From Galeruca laticollis (lineage: Eukaryota > Arthropoda > Insecta > Coleoptera > Chrysomelidae): a stretch of 64,000 nt of DNA. The notes under the pieces were generated by a model that did not search any database, was not told where the DNA came from, and worked only from the letters and a program-made list of their open reading frames with translations. A program made the position numbers and the translations under genes. Location: assembly GCA_963921935.1 (NCBI GenBank), contig OY998178.1:57323451-57387450 (forward strand), in the 5' to 3' direction. Below are positions 26,601 to 38,600 of this stretch, piece by piece; positions within the stretch are counted from its first letter, which is position 1, and each line of letters begins with the position of its first letter.

Positions 26601-29600
26601 TAGGTCTTTCTGCTTGGTAGTCACTCAAACTTTCACAGAAATTAATTTTTAGGTTGTTAAAGCATTTTTCTACATTTTTGGAGTGATATATTTCATGTAT
26701 TTATCAAGTTTGATATTAAGAGCTTATTCAGAACTACGATCTATGCCTTATTTTGGTAAGTATTAGATGTGTATTCTCAGAATAAAAATCGTTTTTAAGA
26801 AGAAAACAAGAAACATTTCAGTTGATCTGATTTTGTTAACTAGTATCAAGGTTAAAGATTGAATTTTATGTCTTTGTTTTTTATCAATAAGCACATACGA
26901 AACAGAAGATCACAAAAAATTTCGAATGAAAATAGGCATAAAGCAAGGACACAGTTTGAGCCCGTTACTATTTATTTTATATACCTTACGCCTAAGGGTA
27001 AAATATACTATTTTTATATGGAGATGACACAGTATTGATTGCAAATTAAAGAACTAAATTGCAGAAATTAGTAAATGTATAGAATATAGAGGTTCAAAGA
27101 ATGAAAATGGAACTAAACATAAATAAGACGAAAGTTATGATAATAAACGAAATAAATAAAGAGAACCAAAATGTGAAGAAATGTAAAGAAAACATTCTAG
27201 GCACAAACATCACATAAGACGGGAAATAGATGCATAATTAACAAATAGTGCAAATAAATCAACAAGATTATACCATACAATAATAAAACGATCCTAGGTC
27301 ACAAACAGATAGATATTAAAAAAAAGAATACATAATCATGCATATTCCTACAATATTAATTGGATAAAATAAGGCAAAATAGGCAAAAACAATAGCCGTA
27401 CGTAAAAATAGCGGTAGGATCTCATATACATTACATTCCTTTTATATTCAGCATTCTTGAAATATATTAATTGTTTAAATCATAAGCTTTCATTTGCTGC
27501 TAATACAAAACAAATGAGCGACGATGATTTTAAGAACCCATTAGACAGTGATATGGCAATTCAAATTATTTCTATATTAGTTCTTCAGAAGTAAATTTAA
27601 CGTAAATAGTGTTCAAAACGTTTTTCGAGTGTTCAAAAGAATGCCCATATGTCAAAGACAAGAAGTTAGTGGAATAGCGTCAGTTTTATTATTATTAAAA
27701 AAGGTCTTTATTCAATATTTTTGTTCCCTTTATACAGAATGACTTAAAGATTACAATAAAATGTACGTGCCGATGTTCTGGCTATCTTAAGTCTTCTTCG
27801 TGCGTCTCTTGTGAGTTTTAAGACTCCTTGCGGTAACAGCATTATCCAAAAAGTGTTGTTTGATTTACTAACTTTGTCTGGTATATAGTTTTGGCTCCTA
27901 GGCTCTTTCGGCTGAGGTATCCCTGAAAAGCAGCTGAAAAACAGAGTCTCAATAATTGATAGGGGGTTGTAGTTTTAGAGGAGGCAACACGTCAGACGTT
28001 GCTTTTAATTTGTTTTGAGGATTTAGGGGTAGCTCAATTCGGCTGTGAACTGCACTGAATTTACTCCTGATTTAAGAAACGTCGTTTTGGGACTAAACAA
28101 CCAAGTTATGTACTTAGCGATGCATGCAGAAGCCTACACCCACTATCGCGGGTGTCTCCTGCACGAGTTGCGGCTATGAGTGCGTCTCGAAGATATTTTG
28201 GCAGATAGTTGTTATAAAAACTTATGTTAGTGATGAAGTCTTCAATAGTCGGTATTTCGGTTTTGTCATGTAACCAAGTGTTTCTGGGGAGTTTAGGATA
28301 GGTCGTGTTGTGGTTTATTGCCATTCTTAGACACTTATTTTGTATCACCTGCAGGGAGTAAAAGTTATGTTTTACTCATGTGTAGTAGACTGGTGCTGAA
28401 TATGTTAAAATGGGTCTGATAATTTTTCTGTAAATGAGTAGTTTATTTTGTGTGGAGAGTTGACTACGTTTGCAGATGAGTGGGTAAAGTTTGCTCATTG
28501 CAATTTTATCCTTATGTACTTGGCTGCAAATGTGGGCGTTTGCATTTGTGTTATCTTGTATTGTGTACTTTAACATATTGCTCGGGGTAATGATAGGCCA
28601 TCCACACAAAGTTGGGTTGCCATGAGCTCTTTCTCCTGGCTATTATCCTTAGTAATAAATACTCTGTTTTGGAGGCTTTTATGTTGAGTTTTTGGGTTTT
28701 GAAGTACGGTAATATTTTTGTGTGTTTGAATGTTTTCAAGCGCGTGATATGGATTTTTGCAGTTGCTACAAAACAAGTATCGTCTACGTAAATGGCTGTT
28801 AATACATTTGGGGAAGTTGGAAGGTACTGAATAAAGAAAAATATACCAAAGGTGATAGCACAGAGCCCTATGGAACTCCAGCCTAGATGGGAAGGGTCTA
28901 GCAGCATTTTCGTTTATTTTTCTATAAAATTTTCTATATGTTACATAAGAAATTAACTGTCTCGACCCTTACTTCGTGGAATATGCTCATATTAGTGTTT
29001 TTAAATGAAACTCACGGTATCTAGTTAATTCCACAATATAATAAAAGTTATTGAAAATTCTAAAAAATTGACAATTGTTTCGATAAATCAATATCATCGT
29101 CAGAATGACAGAAGTTACATTTCAATTTTATGCCTACCTGATGTTTAGTAGTTATTTTTGGCTAGATTTATCGAAACAATTGTCAATTTTTTAGAATTGT
29201 CAATAACTTTTATTATATTGTGGAATTAACTAGAGACCGTGAGTTTCATTTAAAAACACTGTTACATAAGACTTGATTATTTTAATTAGATAATTTGGTA
29301 TTTTTAATTTAATGAGTTTGTATATTAGACCCTAGAGCCATACGAAGTCGAAGGATTTTTGTATGTCGATCGCGACCATAATGGCTTTGTTTTGTTCCCT
29401 AAAGCCTTCTCTGATTAAGTTTAGAACACTGATTGTATGTGCTATTGTATAAAAAAAATACTATGTCCACTTCGGAAACCGTATTGCTCAGGTAGTAATA
29501 TGTTCATCTGAAAATGCTTGTAATCTTTTGAGAATTATTTTGTTCGCCACCTTAGCGATATTGTTCAATAACGAAATGGGTCGGTAGCTATCCATATAAC

Positions 29601-32600
29601 ATGGTGGTTTGTTTACTTTGATTATGGGTATGACATTGGCAACCTTCAACATATCGGGGTAAAAGCCAGTTTTGATTATATAATTGATAATGTAGGTTAT
29701 TTGTAGTACCGCTTTTTTTGGTAGATATATAAGTAATATGTTGTGTATGCCGTCGTTCACTCGGGCAGTTTAATTTTTGAGTTGCTATATAATGTTGTGT
29801 ATTTCTGTGTACGATGCTAGATTGTCTGTGTTTAATGCATTTATTGAGTTTAGATGTTTTTGCACTATTTAGGTCATGTTTTGGCGGTAAGCTGTGTGGG
29901 GTGAATTGTTTATAAAGTTATTTTGGAAAACTACGAAATTTCCTACGATTTAGTCATGCCAGTGATTGTGTCTCTGTCGATTTTCTTTCTTTTTCTTTGG
30001 GTGTTATTTGTTTTGTGTTCTTCGACATCATTTGTTGTCTCGGGTAGTGATTCGTATTTATTTGTTGTCTCAATAGTTGCTGGTTTTTTTTTGTTTCATA
30101 ATATTGTTGAAAGAAGCGCATTTTTTGGATGTTCGAAACCCTGGGGGATTGATTTCCATTTGTTCATTATTAGAAATAGAAATAATTGCATTGATATCTT
30201 CCGCTTGTCTAGATTTTTCTTTAACTGATTTCATCTCCATTTGTCTTCCTACAATGTGATTGTTTTTTGTGATAGTTTTAGCACATTGTGAGCTGAATTT
30301 TGCTATGTCGTAATTTGCTGCTGCCATTGCGGCTTCTCGCACCCAGGAGATGTTTGCCGGTTTATGTATTTCGGCTGAGACTAATGTATTATTTTTGGAT
30401 CTTGAATTATCTTCCATTTCTTCTGATCAATCCACAATTATTTGTGTCCCAATGGTGTCTTCTTCCATGGATAGTGCAAATTTGTTTTTATATAGAAAGC
30501 TTGTCCGGGGTTGATATGTTTTTTGTTATGCTGATGCCTCCACAGGTTGGTATGGATAGCGTAGGGCTTGGAGATATGGTGTCCTCTCTTGCTTTTATGT
30601 CTATCGTACAATTCAAGTTTTCTATATTCTTTAGTTTTCTATACTTTTTTTTTCTGTGTCTTCTAGACAGTTGTTTTTAGCCTTTTCTATACACTTTTCT
30701 ACGGATTGTTCTATATACATTTTGTCTAATCCTAGACAATTTTCATTTGTCATTTCTATACACCTGTGTAAGGTGTCTAAATCTACGAGATAAAGACACT
30801 TTTTTAGTATATCAAATTGTGGAATATTTTTCGAATAAGGATTATCTGATTCAGATAGTTCATTAACCGATGATATATAACTAGCTTTGTGAAATTTTTA
30901 TTTGAATTCGAGTGTCTTTTCCTCTATTCTTTTTAATTCTGTAGAATATTTAGATGATGTAGGTATACCTACTATATTTGCAGATGCTTGTGGTTCGTCG
31001 TAAACATTAATTACGTTTTCAGTGCTTTCCCAGAAACTTTTCTTGAATTTTGTTTTTTTTGCAGGGTCTTTTGATGATCGCTTAATTTTAAGTTTTTTTC
31101 ATACTTTGAATTTTGACGTACCTTTTGTTTTCAGTTTTCTGGGAGAGGTTTTCACTGCGTTTATGAACTGGCACGTTATAATATTTAATTAAATTATCGC
31201 ACTTGAAAATGTCTGGTTTCACTGCATTTAGGTTTTCAATTTTTTCTCTTAGCCGTTTCGTGTATTCGGTAGGATATGGTGTCACCGTTATTGGGGAAAC
31301 GGTAGGGTGATGAAGTCAATGAGAAAAGATCTATTATAAAAATGTTTGCATTAGAATTATAGCGTCAGTTGCTAGCCAAATATCAAGAATAGATAAATTT
31401 AATTATAAAATTTCAGATTTTGTAGTATTTAAAGAAAGAATGAAGCAATTATTTATTGAGAGGAAAATTGTTGATATTAATCGACAAAAAGCAATTTTGC
31501 TGTGTTCATTGAGTGATTTATTTTACTAAGAAATTTGTGACCTCCAGATTTACAGGACTCAAAATCGTACGATCAGTTGATAAGAATACTAAGTGACTTT
31601 TTTGAACCAATTGAGTTTTTGCCGAACGCTTAAAATTTTATACTGCAAAAAAATACGATAATGAAAGTGTTTGGGACAGCTAAAGTTAAAAGTTTGGCTA
31701 CAAGCTACAGTTTTGGTGTAAAGTATGAGAAGAATATAACGATAAAGATAAGGTTTCGGTAAAAGATTATAGAACGATATCGGACAACTGATGATAAGGA
31801 ATAATTAAAAAAGTTTTACGAAAAAGAACCTTCTTAGTAACTATTGGTGAAGGCGTAATGATATGGAATGGAAATTCAAATCAGCTTAAGAAAAGAGTAA
31901 GTGATATTTTTGAACCTAAGTCTTTTATAAACATGAATTGTGAACTTACAAGTGAACATGAGGGGGAAATTAATACTGGACTGGCATATAATTCTATAAA
32001 ATATAATAGTGAAATAATATTACGTAGACGAAGTCAGATTAAACCACCCGAAAGGTCTTTATTTTAAAAAAGGGGAGGTGTTCAATACTTGGAAATTATT
32101 TTATTTTATATTTATATTACGAGACACCCCTGAGCCTTGTATCTTGTTTTTGAATAAAACAAGAAACAGACAAAAACAATCGCCGTACTTAAACATAGCA
32201 GTAGTATCTGATATACTCGTACATTCCTTTTGTATTCATCATTCTTGAAATATATTAATTCTTTAAATTACAAGCTTTCATTTCCTGCTAATACAGAATA
32301 CGCATATAATGAGAATGAGTCAACAAAGAATTACTAGGAAAATAGCGGAGGTAGGTAAACCAATTACAAAGCAAATATGACGACCAAGAAGCCAATGGAT
32401 TGATCAGATAGAGGAAATAAGATTAAATAAAGGGAAAACTCAGGAAGATGTGAAAATACTTGCCAGGGACAGAACGGCATGAAGAAAAAAACGGGTGGAA
32501 GAGGACACTGACTCCCAAACCGATGCCTGAAAAGGCATAAGGATAAGCCAAGAAGAAACGTTTTTTATCAATAACTCTGTAACCAAAGACAAAACACAAA

Positions 32601-35600
32601 ATGTTGAATTCACACTATTTTAAGTAATTTTCTACTTAAATTTGTTTCCTTAAATAATCGAAATTTTTATGTTTATCATTCTATTTCAGTACTTCGCCTA
32701 AGGTTTCTAACACTATTAGTGGTGATTGTATTGCTTATAACTTCAATCGTAACTCTATTAAGATACGGAGTTGGAATATTAGAAGATAGCTTCATAGCTC
32801 GACTGAATACCCATTACAGTAATTCTTCCGAATTTATGTGCTTCTATGGAGTTTTGAACTTCTACGTATACACAATGGCATATGTTTATTCTCCTGGGAC
32901 TAAAGATGTTCATGGTAAGCTTCTAAACCACCTACATTAGGTCATACATCATAAAAATTTATGAATGTCAACAATGACGTAAGCATTTTCACTTGATACC
33001 AACATTACCGCTTAATTACTACATTCAGCCGTTCATTTTGTATAATTTCATTATTATTTTACATTTCCTCAATCCCCATACTACTTGCAAAGTGTGGCGA
33101 CGTTGTTCAAATGTGACCTTGGACTTGCTCTATTATTTATACTTAGACTATCTCTTCTACAACATATGATGGTGTTCTTTGAGATCACAATAAATACGTA
33201 TTTACTAACTCTCACAAATGAGAAAATTAATCATCGGCAATTCCTTCGAATTTTTTATTATATACCAGGTGCCCCAAGTTATTGTATATAGGGAATATCT
33301 CGCTTATTTGACAATATAATTAAAATATAAAACAAATTGCTTTGACTGGCATTAAAATACCTTAGTAATGATGTATAAAAAATTATTACATCGGCCCTTT
33401 ATCCTCTGTATGTTGTAATTGAAAATGCGTGTCATTCTATTTGGAATACAACGATAGCACATAATTGGTATTTTTTATTAATAACTATTGGATATGGAAG
33501 AGGATTTCGATTTGTGATCGGTCGAATTAAATTAAACTCCGATTACAGTTTTACGAATATGGTTTAATTATCTATATTGAGGACCCCTTTCTATTGCAAA
33601 ATATCAGTTCAGACTGAAAAAGGTTTTGAACTCACTATACCGTCATTTCTTGGCTCTCGCACTTAAATCAAACATCTGGGTTTCTTTGTATATTATAAAA
33701 GACCAATACTGGCATTTCAATATAATAAAATGTAAAAATTATTATTATCGGATATTTAAATACTCCTTTAAATGAGGATAATAGAAGTCTAAACCTGTCT
33801 CAAAGGACAACTATTTGTAAAACGGATGTTATTATACTGATTTATTTTCTTTCACTTAAAAGTGAGTGATATTTATTGAAACTTAATTTAAAATTCCAAC
33901 ACGTCACCTCAAAAATTACTCTCCTAAATAAATACTACATACATATTTTACCCAAAATATATGAAATGAAAAGTAAATAATAACATTTTAATTAGCTAAA
34001 GACATACCTTCCTTGTACTATCCCTGGGGGGCGGTTATATATTAATCCTTACATAATGATCCAACATATGTTGCAAGGATAATAGAAACCCCAGAAAAAG
34101 CCTTATCAAATCATTTCCCAATACTATAACATTCTTATAATCAATAATTAATTTATTTCAATATTCCTAAAATGAGTAATTTATGTAATATGTATTAGTT
34201 ATCTTCTAAGGCCATCTCAGTCCTTAACTTAATGAATTTGGCTATTGGCAGCGGTTTTGTCAGAATATCTGCAACTTGCTCCCCTGTGGGAATATCTCTA
34301 AAATTATTACTTGTTTCTCAATCTGCTCTCGAGAGAAATTATATTTTATATCTATATGCTTAGATCGTTTATGACATGCTGGATTGTTGGCAATAATTGG
34401 CAACCATTATTATCTTCATAAATTATTATTGCTTCTGATATAATTATTTTTATACTATTATCTAATTATTTCAAAAACAAAGCTTCTCTCTCTGCATCAA
34501 AAAGAGCCATATACTAAGCCTGTAGAATTTTGGAGAGTTTATTTGCCCCAGAATCGTTAGATGAGTTACTATTTTATAATGTACTTCATTTTTTACCTTC
34601 GACTGGTTCGAACTAGGTTGATGTGTTATGTCGTGTTGGTGAACATTAACAAAAATATTCATTTACAAATAACATAAAAATGTACATTGTCGAGATTTAT
34701 CTTTCTCATAAAATCCAATACATAGTGATTGAATAACTACGTTACCAAATTACTGCAATATTAACACTTCACTAGTTAACTCAATCAGAGACTAACACAA
34801 AATGTTTAAAATATTGGCCTTTTAGAGCTGACCATTTAGTGACAACAGATTAAAATAGACTTAAATTATTTTTTGAACATATGTATACCCACATGGCAGT
34901 TCGTTGACAAGTATTTTAGCGGGAGCCTTGCTTAGAAGCCGGAAAGTGAAACATAACAGTTTAAAACGGGTTTCTGACCAAATTTCTAGGGGTGCAGAGC
35001 GTTTTTTATTATGGGCTAGAGCAGTTGGTGTAGAGTGGAGCGCTTTTTATTTATTACATTCGAGTGAGGGTAGCATGTTTGAAAATAAGAGTAATTGTTT
35101 CCGAACATATGCCCGGGCAGCAAGTGAAGCTATACAGATATTAAAACTAAGGGAAACGAGAGGAGGGAGACGGTTTCGAGAGAGACTAATTAGGAATCCT
35201 CACTAGTATGAGATACTACCTTTCTAATAGAGCGAGTTAGATATCCCAATTGGGTGAAAACTTGAATGGACCGAACGTTAGAAATTTGTTCCGGTAAAAA
35301 CTCGGATTATGCTAGCCAATGTCCCTTTCATGGGGGGGGGGAGTGTCTTCATCTTTTAGAAGAACGAGATCATTTACTTCTAGGTTAGGTTGGGAGTGCA
35401 TCCACTTTGGACGATTTTGCAGTCGATTCAGGTAATCCTTGAACCAACACTACCAGAATCACTGCTGTGCCTGGGTACATAGTTGCCAGTGTTTTAATCG
35501 ATTGACAGGGGTCAAGGTTATATCCACTTCCATATAGGACATAAGAGGAGCGTGAACTCAGAAATCCCCAGGGGTCAATGGCAGTAAAGCATTTGTATTA

Positions 35601-38600
35601 ACAGATACAGGGAACAAAGGGCGTCAATTCAATATTATTTCAACTTGACTCAAGATAGTTGTAAGCTGTTCGAAAGGGTAGGACAAATTTCCTATGATTT
35701 TAGCTAAGTGACCTTTAGTACTTTTAATAGCACTTTTTCAAATCCCCCCAGTTGTGGAATCTAGGGAGTATACGTTTCCAAGTGATTTTGTATTGAGAGA
35801 AGAAATCTGTCAACAAGGGAGAATTATCTATTAGATAGTTGTGGATTTCTTCTAGGTAATATTTTGATCCTACAAAGTTTGTTCCAAGATTATGGACGGA
35901 AATTCCCTACGTGCAATGAAAGGCTTTAAGTATGGCAGAAAATAATCAGCAGGAAGGTCTGGCACTAATTCTATGTATACCGCCTTTGTAGTGAAACGTG
36001 CAAATACTGCTATATAGCTCGTTTCAAGAACGGCGCTTTCCTAAGTGAGAAGGATTTAGTGAATAACGGGCCATTAAAGGCTACTCCAGTCAGTGTAAGT
36101 GAAAGGACTCAAAGGAGTAATCCTTTTTTTTGGTAGACTGACCATTATTTGACTAGAAACTATGGCATTGAAACGCTTACAAGTAATACTTAAATGAATT
36201 ATTTTCTTTATGGTTCTGAGGCCATATATCGGCCAATACTGCAATCTTACATTATTTAGTACGTTTTGAGGGCCTGCATGACGTAATCGTCTATGTTCAT
36301 GACGTAAAACCAAAAATGTAAAATTATTTTTGGAGGGCAGCAATATAGGGAATTTTTGATTAAAGTGTAATTCAGTATTGGACAATCGGCCTCCCACTCT
36401 CAGGATTTGATTGTCATCTGAAAAAGGGCTCAGGGTAGCGATATGTTTATTGTGAATCAGTTGATTCGATTTGAGTGATTTGAGTTCATTGAAAGAGGAG
36501 ATATTCTGAACCTGCTTCATTATGAAGGAATGATGAGCTTCACTTAGCTCCTTTGGGTTTAAGGGGCCCACTATCTTTTCTTTATTCTTCAGACTATAGA
36601 AAAATCGTAAGACATAGGCAGTGGTTCATTGCAGCATATGGAGTGAAGAGAATTTCAAAATAAGACCGTCCCAGATATTGGATAAGTGATTCGTATGTAG
36701 GGTAGTAACTTTCCTTTCTTCTGGAGGATTAGAAATTTGAGAGAATGAGTCAAACGAGGCTACATCCAATAAGGGCGTGGAAAGAAAAGGAGAACCTGAT
36801 GTCCACATTGGAAGAGAATCAGAATAAAATTTTCTTCTAGTCAATCTAGACAACATGTCGGATGTCGGCAGGGTTCAGAGTAGAGGTAATGTGCCTTTAT
36901 TTTGCCTGCTCCGTGGAACCTTCAATATATGTGACTCTATTACTCACAAAGGTGGCCCATTTTGTGAGTGGACCCTTAACCCACGTCATAGCTACTTGGG
37001 AGTCTGACCATAGGTACATTATCCCACAGATAGGGTTGGTTGAGGAATTAAGAGAACAATTGAGCTAAAAGAGCCATGGTGCATAACTCCAACTTCAGAA
37101 TAGCTTAGAAACATTATTTAAAAAACTATTCCAATCCTGGAAGAGGCCAACCCAAAGTTTTTTCATCAAATGTTTTCCTGTACTATAACCGGGTTGACCA
37201 CCTCTAAAGGGTGATAGCACTGAGTTATGCAATAACGTATTTTTCTTTTAGTAACTGGAGATATTTCTTTCAAATCCGAGAAAGAGATTTGAAAAGTATC
37301 AGTCGTGGGGTACCAGAGGATGTCAAGCACCTTACAATGAAATTCCTGATTTAATTATTTGACAATTGGTTCACATTCAGAAGTCCAGCTCGAAAACATT
37401 TCTAAGTTGGATTGAAGCTTATGGCACTTGAACTGATGAGGGAACAGGAGCGAAACGAGAGAGTTGTGCAAAAGTTCTAGATCTTGCTTGATTTGTGGAT
37501 TTTCACTAACCGTTTTTCTAACGATAGAATTCGGTTTTCAGCTTTAGTAAATGACTACCCCAGTTCTTTTTGAGCTTGAGGGTGAATCAGAGGCAGATCC
37601 ACCTGATATCCTCCATTACGAAGAATTTTGGTGGTGCTTTGAAATATTTGTTCTGCCAGCTCATTCCGCTGAGAATCTTCTAGGAGAGAAGAACCATATT
37701 CTTGATCTAAGAATTTTTCTAAAATTTCTTCTAACCGATCTTCTTTGGTACAGCTGGTTATATGGGGAGAGCAGCTAGAGTCAGCAAAGCAAGCTACCGT
37801 GGAGAGGAACTGAGGAGGCACTGCTCCCGAGAGTATCCAGACCAGATGGGTCTGAACAAGAGTACGATAACCTTTCCCCAAGGCCTCTATACCAGGTAGC
37901 AATATGTCATAGTAAATATGCTCCTAAGAGAAGAGGTATTTCTCCAGGAGTGCAGAAGTCATCGTTAGCCAATTTATTCTTGACTTGAGACGGAGTATGT
38001 AGTTTAGAAGAATTTATTGGTACCTGTAGGAGATAAGAAGTAATTTCTGGCATTACAACGCAGGAAACAGTGAACTTCTGAGATGAAAAGTGGTGAGACA
38101 ATAGTATAAGTCTAGTTCAATCATATTCTTAATGACACTACGTTCGTTAAAGATACCTGCCACATGCAAGTTGAAAGGTTCTAGGGTTCTTTGTGCTTTA
38201 GCCGCGACGGGGGAAACGATGAAAGAGCTTTGGCTCCCAGAATCCAGCAATGCTCTTGCAAGTATAAAGGCACGTTTTTTCACATCATATATTCATCATT
38301 GGTTGACTGACGTCAGTCTCCACTGCACCGACATGTTGGAGTCACCAATGGCACATAAAAAAAACGCAGTTATTGTTATTTACATCATCATATCTGACAA
38401 CTGCTGACAATCGATTTTTAAGTTGATTGTTGTTTTGGCAAAAATTAACGATACGAATGAAAATACTTGAAAAGTGTTGTAGTTATTTTATCCTCCAGAT
38501 CTCGTAGTAGCATTTCATCTGATAGTTTCGAGGATGAACTAATATGCACGTTTTTTTGAGATTACGCTGTTTCTTTCTACTCCACCAAATTTATCCACCA

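Larger units (their letters stand above)
28106..29760 (-). pseudogene. LINE ORF2 relic (reverse transcriptase and C-terminus)
   Basis: Order on the minus strand: 29488-29760 (FYPDMLKVANVIPIIKVNK, CYMDSYRPISLLNNIAKVAN: finger/motif 1-2 region), a gap occupied by the small Penelope-like insertion, then 28551-28907 with the catalytic box AIYVDDTCFVATAK, 28376-28609 (KLLIYRKIIRPILTYSAPVY) and 28106-28348 (MIQNKCLRMAINHNTTYPKL). The Jockey/CR1 style is clear from SYRPISLL and YVDDT. Motif order is intact but reading frames change at least four times. Confidence 0.7.
27686..31358 (-). mobile_element. Jockey-like LINE, near full length but decayed (3.7 kb)
   Basis: Flanked by a perfect 12-bp direct repeat ATAGCGTCAGTT (27674-27685 and 31359-31370). 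Minus-strand order: gag-like ORF1, endonuclease/RT, C-terminus, then a 3' UTR with AATAAA near 27700. Itself contains a Penelope-like insertion at 28951-29260. Confidence 0.8.
27361..32300 (+). mobile_element. LTR retrotransposon remnant interrupted by a LINE
   Basis: About 140 bp at 27361-27514 (partial 5' LTR) is repeated directly at 32155-32300. The 3' copy starts with TGTTCAATACTTGG at 32078, right after a polypurine tract AAAAAAGGGGAGG (32065-32077). The interior shows gag-like sequence and is split by the LINE at 27686-31358. No primer-binding site or pol gene is recognisable, so it is an internally deleted copy. Confidence 0.65.

Noticed and set aside
34904..35206. 100-codon + strand ORF, basic
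   Set aside because: Lies beside and opposite to the Bel/Pao relic, probably in its terminal repeat or UTR; no domain recognised.
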